Below are positions 28,130-35,797 of a stretch of DNA of 41,886 bases, piece after piece. The notes beneath the pieces are model-generated. The model had not been told where the DNA came from. It searched no databases and was given only the letters and a program-made list of their open reading frames with translations. This stretch comes from Thermoplasmata archaeon (GTDB lineage: Archaea; Thermoplasmatota; Thermoplasmata; Lutacidiplasmatales; UBA184): positions 1 to 41,886 of the forward strand of contig JAKIWX010000005.1 in NCBI GenBank assembly GCA_022749845.1. The letters run 5' to 3'. A program made the translations under genes and the position numbers. Each line of letters opens with the position of its first letter. Positions within the stretch are counted from its first letter, which is position 1.

Positions 28130-29035
28130 CTAGCCGACGGGTGCCTTCAGACCGTCCAGAAACCCTCGCACCGCCCCGCGGAACGCCCCGGGTTGTTCGA
28201 GGTGAGCCAGATGGCTAGCACGGGGAAGCACGACGAGTCGGGCTCCCGGGATTCGGGCTGCCATCCTGCGCGAGGCGTCGTGGAAGAAGTCGTGGCGTCC
28301 GACGAGCACGAGCACCGGCATCGGGAGCCGGGCGAGCTCCGGCCGAGCGTCCCAACCCGCGAGCGTTCCCTCCACCACGAACTCATTGCCGCTCGGGGTC
28401 ATCATCGCGCGGTAGACCGACGGATTCACGACCGAACGACGGATCGCCGGAGGATCGCGGGAGAGAAACCGCCGGCTGAAGGGTGCGCTGACCTCCTCCG
28501 CGAGGCGAACGTACTCGGGGTCGTCGAATCTCCTCGCGCGCGTGAGCGCTCGGATCCTGCGGCGCGTCTCCTTCGAGGCGCTTGCGAGCATGCGACGGTT
28601 GGCGTCCTCGATATCGCGGGTGCTCGGCGCCGTACCGCACAGGAGCAGCGAGCGGAGCCGACCCGGGTACCGGCGTGCGTACTCGAGCGCCGCGAATCCG
28701 CCCGCCGAGAAGCCAAGAAGGTCGAACCGGTCGAGGTGGAGCGCCTCTCGGAGCTCCTCCAAATCCCCGGCAAGCTTCGCGACGGTGTAGCTCGAGGTCC
28801 CCCGGGGCGTCCAGCTCCGCCCGACCCCGCGCGGGTTGAACAGGAGCACACGCCGGCGCCGGCCTCCGAGCCGGAGCAGGTTCGCGAGGTACGGGTAGCT
28901 CATCCCCGGGCCACCGGGGTGGACGAGGAGGGTCTCGGGGCCCGCGCCGTGACCCACTACCTCGAATCGATGGCCAGAGCGGACCCGAACGAACTGGGGT
29001 CCCAATCCGCTTGGGCTCCTCACGGCGGGCTCCAA
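28130..29035 (-). CDS. Alpha/beta hydrolase, prolyl iminopeptidase-like
   Basis: 'LLVHPGGPGMSYPYLANLL', 'FNPRGVGRS', 'DLLGFSAGGFAALEYARRYPGRL' nucleophile elbow, 'VLVLVGRHDFF' and 'LPRASHLAHLE'. Confidence 0.85.
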   Translation of the reverse strand: MEPAVRSPSGLGPQFVRVRSGHRFEVVGHGAGPETLLVHPGGPGMSYPYLANLLRLGGRRRRVLLFNPRGVGRSWTPRGTSSYTVAKLAGDLEELREALHLDRFDLLGFSAGGFAALEYARRYPGRLRSLLLCGTAPSTRDIEDANRRMLASASKETRRRIRALTRARRFDDPEYVRLAEEVSAPFSRRFLSRDPPAIRRSVVNPSVYRAMMTPSGNEFVVEGTLAGWDARPELARLPMPVLVLVGRHDFFHDASRRMAARIPGARLVVLPRASHLAHLEQPGAFRGAVRGFLDGLKAPVG

Positions 29036-29128
29036 GGTCCGATGCGCGAGGCCAGAGTCGCTCGGTTAGGATGAGCCGCCGCGCCGCAACCTGTCCTCGA
29101 TGCGTCCTTCGGGTTCGACACCACCGGT

Positions 29129-29908
29129 CTACAAGAACTCGGAGCCCGGCCGAGCGCGACGCTGGCCGAGCCTTCGGGAGGAGTACCAGATGAGGACGAA
29201 TCCAACCACCGAGAGGAAGGGGATGATGAGCAGGATGGCGGCGGCGCGAAAGTTCGACTCGTTGAAGTGCGCGCCCAGCCGCCAGACGCCCAGGAGGAGG
29301 GCGATCCAACCGATGAGCGAAAGGACGCCCGCGAGCAGGAATAGGCCTGTGGCGCCGACGAGCGATCCGAGCTGGCCGCTGCACGAGGCCTGGGCCGATC
29401 CACCCGGCGGGAGGGCGTTTACGCACTGCGCGAGGGAGAGTGCATCGGTGAGGAGGAGCGCGACCGCGAGCAGCAGGAGTGGAAGCCCGATCAGGGCGAG
29501 CCACACGAGCTTGCTCGGCGTCTCGAAGCCATCGTCGAACTCGCGGAGCTCACGGAAGGCTCCGAGGAGGTAGACGAGCTGGACCACTTCCAAGAGCGCG
29601 GAAACGGCGGCGAGCGCTAGCAGCAGCTCCACCCCCCCCGTCGAGACGCTGATCTTGGGCGCACCGCTCGAGGAAGTTGTGAGCGTCGTCGAGCCAAGCG
29701 ACGTAGCGCTGGAGACGGCCAAGTAGCCCCACCCGAAGAGGGCACCAAGGATCCCTAGGGCTCCACCAAGCTCGATGCGTGAAAGCGCCGCCGCGTCGTA
29801 CCTCCGTGGCGAACGGGAGGCCGTGCTCCAAGGGCCCGGGGGCGGCGGGGGAGGAGTGGGGTACGAGGTTGGCGAGGGAAGTGGAGTCGCCACGGCTCCG
29901 CGGAGCAT
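29129..29908 (-). CDS. DUF973-like polytopic membrane protein
   Basis: 259 aa, several TM segments; 'LLLGVWRLGAHFNESNFRAAAILLIIPFLSVVGFVLIWYSSRRL' resembles the DUF973 C-terminal motif; Pro-rich N-terminus. Confidence 0.6.
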   Translation of the reverse strand: MLRGAVATPLPSPTSYPTPPPPPPGPWSTASRSPRRYDAAALSRIELGGALGILGALFGWGYLAVSSATSLGSTTLTTSSSGAPKISVSTGGVELLLALAAVSALLEVVQLVYLLGAFRELREFDDGFETPSKLVWLALIGLPLLLLAVALLLTDALSLAQCVNALPPGGSAQASCSGQLGSLVGATGLFLLAGVLSLIGWIALLLGVWRLGAHFNESNFRAAAILLIIPFLSVVGFVLIWYSSRRLGQRRARPGSEFL

Positions 29909-30258
29909 TCCCCCCGATGTAAGGCTGTTCTAGCAGGAAGTCGGGAGTTCAAGTGGCACCGCAAGTCGAGCTCGCCGCGAAACGTGGCGCGGGGGAACTC
30001 AGCGGGAGATTCTGAGGAGGGGGAGTGCGGCCCGAAGGGAGGAGCAGCACCGCCGAGCAGAAGCAAGCTCCGGCACGGACCGGAGCGGAGAACGCGCCCT
30101 TCGCAGAGGTTATCCACGGCGGACCATCGACTCAACTCGTGCCACGATCCTCGACCCCCCGGCGTACGTCCCGGGGCCATGGTCCTCCTTCGCCTGCCCG
30201 TGCGCGGCGGCGCTCAGGGGCCGGCGCACTCGGGTTCTATGGTTACACTGTTGGCGAC

Positions 30259-30711
30259 GTGATGAGCCGGCCCGCGATCAGCGTTCGGCCGGGGGATCCG
30301 TTGCGCCTCGCGTGCGCCCGGCTGAGCCAGCGAGGGATCTCGGGCCTTCCCGTGGTCGACGCCCAGGTCCGACCCGTCGGGGTGCTGAGCCAGAAGGATG
30401 TGCTCCGGCTCCTCCACGATCGGGCCGGGCTTTCCCTACCGGGAGGGCTGTTCGATCTCCTCCTGGATGCCGAGGAGGCGCGGCGCTCCGACCTCCTCCC
30501 CGCCTGCCGCGCGGTACTCGACCGGACGCTGGTCCGCGAAGTGATGACGCCCGACCCGATCACGATCGACCGTGCGGCCACGATGGACGAGGCCGTGCAG
30601 CTGCTGATGGCACGTCGGATCAACCGCCTCCCCGTGACCCATCGGGGGGTCCTCGTCGGCATCGTGACGCGCCACGACCTGCTCTCTGGGCTCCGATCCG
30701 CGGGAAGCTGA
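30259..30711 (+). CDS. Tandem CBS domain protein
   Basis: 'VMSRPAISVRPGDPLRLACARLSQRGISGLPVVDAQVRPVGVLSQKDVL' and 'VREVMTPDPITIDRAATMDEAVQLLMARRINRLPVTHRGVLVGIVTRHDLL'. Start uncertain; the ORF is open to 30025. Confidence 0.85.
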   Translation: MMSRPAISVRPGDPLRLACARLSQRGISGLPVVDAQVRPVGVLSQKDVLRLLHDRAGLSLPGGLFDLLLDAEEARRSDLLPACRAVLDRTLVREVMTPDPITIDRAATMDEAVQLLMARRINRLPVTHRGVLVGIVTRHDLLSGLRSAGS

Positions 30712-30734
30712 ACCAGCTCTCGGAGCTCGCTCGC

Positions 30735-31187
30735 ATGGCCGCTCGTTCGCACACCTCGAAGCGGGGTCGGCCGTTGACCCCCGCTCTTACGGTGGACGCG
30801 TTCTTCCTTTCCAGGGGCGAGCTGCTCCTCGTCCGGCGACGGTACCCGCCGTTCCTCGGACGTTGGGCCCTACCCGGGGGGTTCGTGGAACTGGGGGAGA
30901 GCTGCGAGTCGGCCGTGCTCCGGGAACTTCAAGAGGAGACCGGATCCCATGGCCGCATCGTTCGCCTCTTGGGTGTGTACTCCGATCCCCGAAGGGACCC
31001 GAGAGGACCCAGCGCGAGCGTCGTCTATCAGGTCACCGGCCGCCGGACGGTGGCCCGCGGGGGCGACGACGCGAGCGAGGCGCGCTGGTGGCCGTTCGAT
31101 CGGCTCCCAACGCTCGCGTTCGACCACGAGAAGATCGTTGCCGATGCCAGGACTACGCTGCGCCGGCGTCGGACTCCCAGGAGTTGA
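30735..31187 (+). CDS. Nudix hydrolase
   Basis: 'GGFVELGESCESAVLRELQEETG' Nudix box; ATG at 30735. Confidence 0.93.
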   Translation: MAARSHTSKRGRPLTPALTVDAFFLSRGELLLVRRRYPPFLGRWALPGGFVELGESCESAVLRELQEETGSHGRIVRLLGVYSDPRRDPRGPSASVVYQVTGRRTVARGGDDASEARWWPFDRLPTLAFDHEKIVADARTTLRRRRTPRS

Positions 31188-31809
31188 CCGGGGAGGCACG
31201 GTAGGACGGGAGCCGGAGAAGGTGCGCTCCGGCGACGACTCCCCAGAGGAGGATGGGAGCGATGAGCACCCGTTCTGCGCCGCCCGGCCCAAGACCGAGC
31301 GTCGAAGGTCCCCCGTAGAGTAGGATCCCGAGAAATGTGACAAGCCCTGCCGCGAACGTGAACAGGCGGTACCCGTCCCAGCGCGTGTCTCGCAGCATCG
31401 CGAGGCTGAAGAAGAGGAGCGAGACTGCCGAGGCGAGGAAGGCGAGCTCCGCGAAGCTACCGTGAAGGCGACTCCCCTCGGGGAACACGCCGATCCCTAT
31501 CGCGCCCACGCTCGCGAGCGCGAGAAGCCCGAGAGCGAGCTTCGAGCTCTTCCCCTTGCGGAACGCGGAGCGAATCAGAAGGACGGCGCCGAGCGTGAGC
31601 AGCCCCAGGAGGATGCTCGAGAGGTTGAACAGCACAGCCCAGGGGGAGTGCGAGCCCCCAAGGTCGCTCACCGCATTCTGTCGTATCGAGTAGCCGGGAT
31701 GGGCGTACTGCACCACCCCCATCGCGGCCACGAACTGGAGCGACCCCACGACCAGAAGCCCGCCCCCGGCGCGGGCGGACCTGCGAACGAGTGGCCCGAG
31801 GGTTACCAT
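31153..31809 (-). CDS. DUF998-like membrane protein
   Basis: 'YAHPGYSIRQNAVSDLGGSHSPWAVLFNLSSILLGLL', 'GVFPEGSRLHGSFAELAF'; six or so TM helices; 3' end overlaps the convergent Nudix gene. Confidence 0.75.
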   Translation of the reverse strand: MVTLGPLVRRSARAGGGLLVVGSLQFVAAMGVVQYAHPGYSIRQNAVSDLGGSHSPWAVLFNLSSILLGLLTLGAVLLIRSAFRKGKSSKLALGLLALASVGAIGIGVFPEGSRLHGSFAELAFLASAVSLLFFSLAMLRDTRWDGYRLFTFAAGLVTFLGILLYGGPSTLGLGPGGAERVLIAPILLWGVVAGAHLLRLPSYRASPVNSWESDAGAA

Positions 31810-31826
31810 CGCTCGGGCAGGGAGGA

Positions 31827-31970
31827 TTATTCAATCCGGGCGTTGCGCTCGTACGAGGCGTCGCTCGTGCGCTTGAGGCGTGCACCGTCCCGGTCGCAGA
31901 TCGGACGGGCGCTCGGAAGGACGTCGATGACGTATCCGCCACCGCACTTGGGACATTCGTAATACGGCAT
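31827..31970 (-). CDS. Small zinc-ribbon-like protein (47 aa)
   Basis: 'MPYYECPKCGGGYVIDVLPSARPICDRDGARLKRTSDASYERNARIE'; TATA-like 'tttatatc' about 30 nt upstream of ATG. Confidence 0.55.
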   Translation of the reverse strand: MPYYECPKCGGGYVIDVLPSARPICDRDGARLKRTSDASYERNARIE

Positions 31971-31993
31971 GTTTCTCGGGGTCACGAAAGAAT

Positions 31994-32947
31994 ATGGGAT
32001 ATAAACCTCCCGCTCCCCTTCCTGGCGCCTCTTTCCGCGCGGCCGGGCGACGCCAAGGACCTCCAAGCGCAGACCGGCGTCGCACGAGGGCCTCCTCTCG
32101 CGCCGAGGCTCGATTCCTCGAGCTCGACCGCTACCGAGTGGATCGGGAATGGCAGAGGTACGAGGGGACGGCCCAACGCGAGCTGTTCCGTGAGCTCCGC
32201 GTGCGCTTTCTCCGGAAGCACGCGCCGCCCAAGGAGGGACCGTTGCTCGAGGTGGGACCCGGACCCGGTCGGTTCACCCCACACCTGGGGGGGGCGGGCC
32301 AGCCTCGAGTCCTCCTCGACCTCTCGCAGGAGGCGCTCCGCCAGGTCCGGCGAAGAGTCCCACCTGTGTCGAGGGGAGGTTCTGCGACCATCCACCTCGT
32401 GCGAGGGAACGGTCGCCGCCCGCCGCTCCATGAAGGAGCTTTCTCCGGGGTCTACCTGCTCGGTAACCTCGTGGGATTCGCTGCCGACGCGGCCGACGAC
32501 CTCCTCCTTGCCTCGGCGCGCGCTGTCGCACCGGGGGGGTTGATCCTCCTCGAACTTTCACCTGGTCCCGGCGAACGGTCCGTCTATCTTCACCGCCTCC
32601 CTCCGGGTGCGCTCGCGCGATGGCTGCGTGCCCCTCTCCCCGCCGTACTCCCGCGGGTCGAACGCGAAGGGTTCGCGCCGCTTCCCCCGCGGCGTCGAGA
32701 CTCCAGCTCGTTCGCCCGAACGTCGATCGAGGCAGCCGAATCTGCCCTCCTTCCTCTCGGCTTCCGCCGCGAGGGAGCGCTCAGCGTAGCTCCCGCTCTC
32801 GGGTCGGACCCCGAAAGGTGCACGGCGGTCCGCGCTTCCGCCCGAGGGTGGGCCCACCTCCTCGACCTCGAGGAGAGCGTCGGCGGCGTGGAGCGCCGAT
32901 GGGCGCGTGGTTCCGCCGTGCTCGTGGCTCTCCGACGCGCGGAGTGA
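31994..32947 (+). CDS. SAM-dependent methyltransferase
   Basis: 'GPLLEVGPGPGRFTPHLGGAGQPRVLLDLSQEALRQVRRRV', 'FSGVYLLGNLVGFAADAADDLLLASARAVAPGGLILLEL'. Start uncertain because a TATA-like sequence lies inside the ORF at 31999-32006. Confidence 0.8.
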   Translation: MGYKPPAPLPGASFRAAGRRQGPPSADRRRTRASSRAEARFLELDRYRVDREWQRYEGTAQRELFRELRVRFLRKHAPPKEGPLLEVGPGPGRFTPHLGGAGQPRVLLDLSQEALRQVRRRVPPVSRGGSATIHLVRGNGRRPPLHEGAFSGVYLLGNLVGFAADAADDLLLASARAVAPGGLILLELSPGPGERSVYLHRLPPGALARWLRAPLPAVLPRVEREGFAPLPPRRRDSSSFARTSIEAAESALLPLGFRREGALSVAPALGSDPERCTAVRASARGWAHLLDLEESVGGVERRWARGSAVLVALRRAE

Positions 32948-33018
32948 ACCGAGGCTCGTCCGCAGCGAAAAACGAGCGGTTAAGTACCATACCCCGCCCT
33001 CTAATCCTCGGGGGTTTT

Positions 33019-35742
33019 GTGCCGGCGAGCTTCAAGGCCACGTCCGGCCCGAGCGTGGCGAAGGTTCCTGTCGGAAGCGCAGCCGCGAAGGGCCCGGGGG
33101 TCCAGGTGCCGCCGCGCCTCGCTGGGCGCTCGGCTACGTTCGTCACCCAACACGACCTTCGGCGGGCACGTGAGGACGCCCTCCTCCAGCTACGTATCGG
33201 CCGAACCGCCCACTACTACTCGCTCGTTCTGTATCCCCTGCTGTTCATCGACGCCTTCCTCGTGGCGTACGGGGTCCTCCCCTCGTCCAACTCGACGGGT
33301 AACCCGCCTATCTCGAGCCTGGCGTACCTTTTGCCGCCCCTCGCCGGCACCTTTCTGCTCGGCCTGTTTGGTCTGGTCGTCAAGTGGGAGGAGTACCAGC
33401 TCTGGCCTTGGGAGCGCCACTTCTCCGTCAGCGTCGCGAGCGCGGCCGGTGCGGCGCTCCTCTTGTTCCTGATGGTGGCTCGCCTAGCGCAAGCGGGTCC
33501 GACGGGGAGCTGGGAGCTCCTCCCGTGGTTCTATCCGGCCGTCCTCGCGGGCAGTTCCGCGGCGCTCGTGGGGCTCACGCTCACCTGGCCCGAATGGTCG
33601 CGCCGGAAGATGCTCGCCTTCGGCGCGGCAATCGTGCCCACCGGCCTCGGCCTGCTCGTCTACCTTCCCCAGGCGGGGACCCACTCGGCCGTACTCGCGC
33701 TCACGCTCGTCGCGAGCGGGGGGCTCTTCCTCTTCTCCGGCTCGCTCCTCCACTTCATTTCTTCTGGCACCGAGCCCCACGAGCAGGAACTCATCAACAC
33801 GGGCCAGTCCCGCCTCTTCCAGCTCTCCGAGGAGACTCGGCGCCAGACCGAGGCGCTCCAGTTCCGGGAGGCGACCGTCTACCGGCGGGAAGCGGACCTG
33901 GCGGTCGCAGAGGCGGCCGCGAAGAGGAAGCTCCAGGCCGCCGAGGAGGTCGAAGGGCAGCTCAAGCAGCTCGAGGCGGACCTCGAGGCGCGGAGCAACC
34001 GCCTTCGCGAGGAGGTTCGGACCTCCGTCCAGAAGATCGCCGAAGCGAAACAGGTCGACCGGGAGATCCACGACCGGGACACCACCCTCTCGCTCCGCGA
34101 GGACGAGACGCGACGCTGGGAGGCCACGCGGGCGGAACGGGAGGCCGCGCTCTCACGATCGGAAGGCGAGCTGAGCCGCCGTCAGCTCGAGCTCGCGGCG
34201 CGCGAGAAGGAACTCAGCTCCCGGCAGCAGTCGCTGCCTGCGACCGAGTCCCGTCTCGAGTCCCGCCGCCAAGAGCTCGACCGCCGCACCTCGGACCTTG
34301 TCCGGCGCGAGAGCGCGATCGCGAACCGCGAGGCGGAAGGATCCCCGGCACGGCCGACCGGCGGGTTCGCCGTGGACCGGGAGAAGGAGCTCCTCGAACG
34401 GGAGGGGCGTCTGTCCACGATGCAATCCACGCTCGCCGAGCAGAACGCGGTCCTCGGCCGAAAGGCCCGCGAGCTCGACGTGCGCGAGGCGGAGAGCCGA
34501 AAGCTGCTCGACGAGGCCGGGGCCCGCGAGCAGCGGCTCGTGGCCCGGGAATCGGAGAGCATCCACCGCGAGCAGGAGCTCGCCCGCAAGAGCGAGGCGG
34601 CGGACCAGCGGGTGCAGAAGTACTCCGAGGCCGTCCGGGCCGCGGAGGACCGAACCCAGCGCAGCGAGCAGAAGGAGGCCGAGCTCGCGACGCGGATCGA
34701 GGACGCTCGCCGCACGGCAGCTATCCTCCAGGCGAGGGAGGCGACGATCCGCCAACGGACCGAGGAGTTCGTCGCCAACCGGGCCGAGCTCGACGAGCGG
34801 GAGCGACGCTACCTCGAACGGAACCGCGCGCTCGAGGCGCGCGAGGCGGACTTCCGTGAACGGCGGCTCGAGTTCGACCGTCTTCCCCCTACGGCGCAAG
34901 CCACCGACGCCGCGAGTGGCCTCCCTCGGCCGGGGGCGCCCCCACCGGCGGGTTCGGGACCCGGCGTCCCCCGCCCCCCCGTTCGCACCGCGGCCGAGCT
35001 CCGGGACCGGTACACCACCGGTGTGCCGAGGCTCGACGACCTCCTCGGTGGAGGATTGCCGAAGCAGTCGCACGTCATGTTGATCGGGCCCCCGTTCCTC
35101 GGCAAGGAGCTGCTCCTCGAGAACTTCCTCGCGGAAGGGCTGCGTCGAGGTGAGCCGGCGATCCTGCTCACCACGCTCCGCTCGCCCACCGAACTCGCGC
35201 AAGAGATCTCCGTCGTGCTGCCCCAGTTCAAGGAGTACGAGCAGCTGGGCCAGGTGCACTGGATCGATGCAACGAACCCTGCGGGAACGCCGTCCGTGCA
35301 GGAGACGAAGGTCGGGGTCCGCGCCGTCGCCAAAGGCCCCCACGACTACACCGGCATCCTCGCCGCCCTTGCCGTAGCGGTGAAGCGGGCGGAAGCCGAC
35401 GGCGGAACGAAGCCGATGCGCGTCGCCGCGCTCACGCTCTCCGCCTGCCTCGCCCACGGGGAGGAGCGCGCGGCCGACGGGTTCGTCCGCAACTTCGTGG
35501 GCATTCTGAAGCCTCGCAAGGCGGTCGCGCTCTACGCGATCGACCCGGCGACCCTTGAGGAAGCCCGCGTGGAAAGCGCGCTAGCTCGCATGGACGGAGC
35601 GATCCGATTCCGCGAGGAGCACTCGAAGACGCAGCTCCAGGTGCAAGGACTCGGCGACGTTGCGAGCCGCGATTGGGTCGAGTACCGCGCTACGAATCGG
35701 ACGCTCGCCCTCGGCTCGTTCGCCCTCGAGCGCATCCGGTGA
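33019..35742 (+). CDS. Membrane-anchored coiled-coil protein with C-terminal degenerate KaiC/RecA-like domain
   Basis: ~907 aa from GTG 33019: six hydrophobic helices, a long Arg/Glu/Gln-rich coiled coil, a Pro-rich linker, then 'YTTGVPRLDDLLGGGLPKQSHVMLIGPPFLGKELLLENFLAEGLRRGEPAILLTTLRSPTELAQEI'. Confidence 0.8.
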   Translation: MPASFKATSGPSVAKVPVGSAAAKGPGVQVPPRLAGRSATFVTQHDLRRAREDALLQLRIGRTAHYYSLVLYPLLFIDAFLVAYGVLPSSNSTGNPPISSLAYLLPPLAGTFLLGLFGLVVKWEEYQLWPWERHFSVSVASAAGAALLLFLMVARLAQAGPTGSWELLPWFYPAVLAGSSAALVGLTLTWPEWSRRKMLAFGAAIVPTGLGLLVYLPQAGTHSAVLALTLVASGGLFLFSGSLLHFISSGTEPHEQELINTGQSRLFQLSEETRRQTEALQFREATVYRREADLAVAEAAAKRKLQAAEEVEGQLKQLEADLEARSNRLREEVRTSVQKIAEAKQVDREIHDRDTTLSLREDETRRWEATRAEREAALSRSEGELSRRQLELAAREKELSSRQQSLPATESRLESRRQELDRRTSDLVRRESAIANREAEGSPARPTGGFAVDREKELLEREGRLSTMQSTLAEQNAVLGRKARELDVREAESRKLLDEAGAREQRLVARESESIHREQELARKSEAADQRVQKYSEAVRAAEDRTQRSEQKEAELATRIEDARRTAAILQAREATIRQRTEEFVANRAELDERERRYLERNRALEAREADFRERRLEFDRLPPTAQATDAASGLPRPGAPPPAGSGPGVPRPPVRTAAELRDRYTTGVPRLDDLLGGGLPKQSHVMLIGPPFLGKELLLENFLAEGLRRGEPAILLTTLRSPTELAQEISVVLPQFKEYEQLGQVHWIDATNPAGTPSVQETKVGVRAVAKGPHDYTGILAALAVAVKRAEADGGTKPMRVAALTLSACLAHGEERAADGFVRNFVGILKPRKAVALYAIDPATLEEARVESALARMDGAIRFREEHSKTQLQVQGLGDVASRDWVEYRATNRTLALGSFALERIR

Positions 35743-35797
35743 TTCGGGCCGATTGGGAAGCCTTCAGGCGGGGGCAGCCCTCCCGCCGGAGTCGGGT

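Noticed and set aside
27364-28218. 284 aa plus-strand ORF overlapping the end of the thermopsin-like gene
   Set aside because: Out-of-frame Arg-rich translation of the same DNA.
29940-30240. Possible tRNA/SRP/RNase P-like ncRNA (e.g. 'gagttcaagtggc')
   Set aside because: No cloverleaf or conserved RNA core could be assembled by eye; kept only as an unexplained intergenic finding.
33800-34880. Repetitive DNA that might suggest a CRISPR-like or tandem array
   Set aside because: Repeats are degenerate at DNA level and in frame with coiled-coil protein; no spacer-repeat structure.
34153-35457. 434 aa minus-strand ORF opposite the coiled-coil/KaiC-like gene
   Set aside because: Leu/Glu/Arg-rich mirror of the coiled-coil codons; no recognisable motif.
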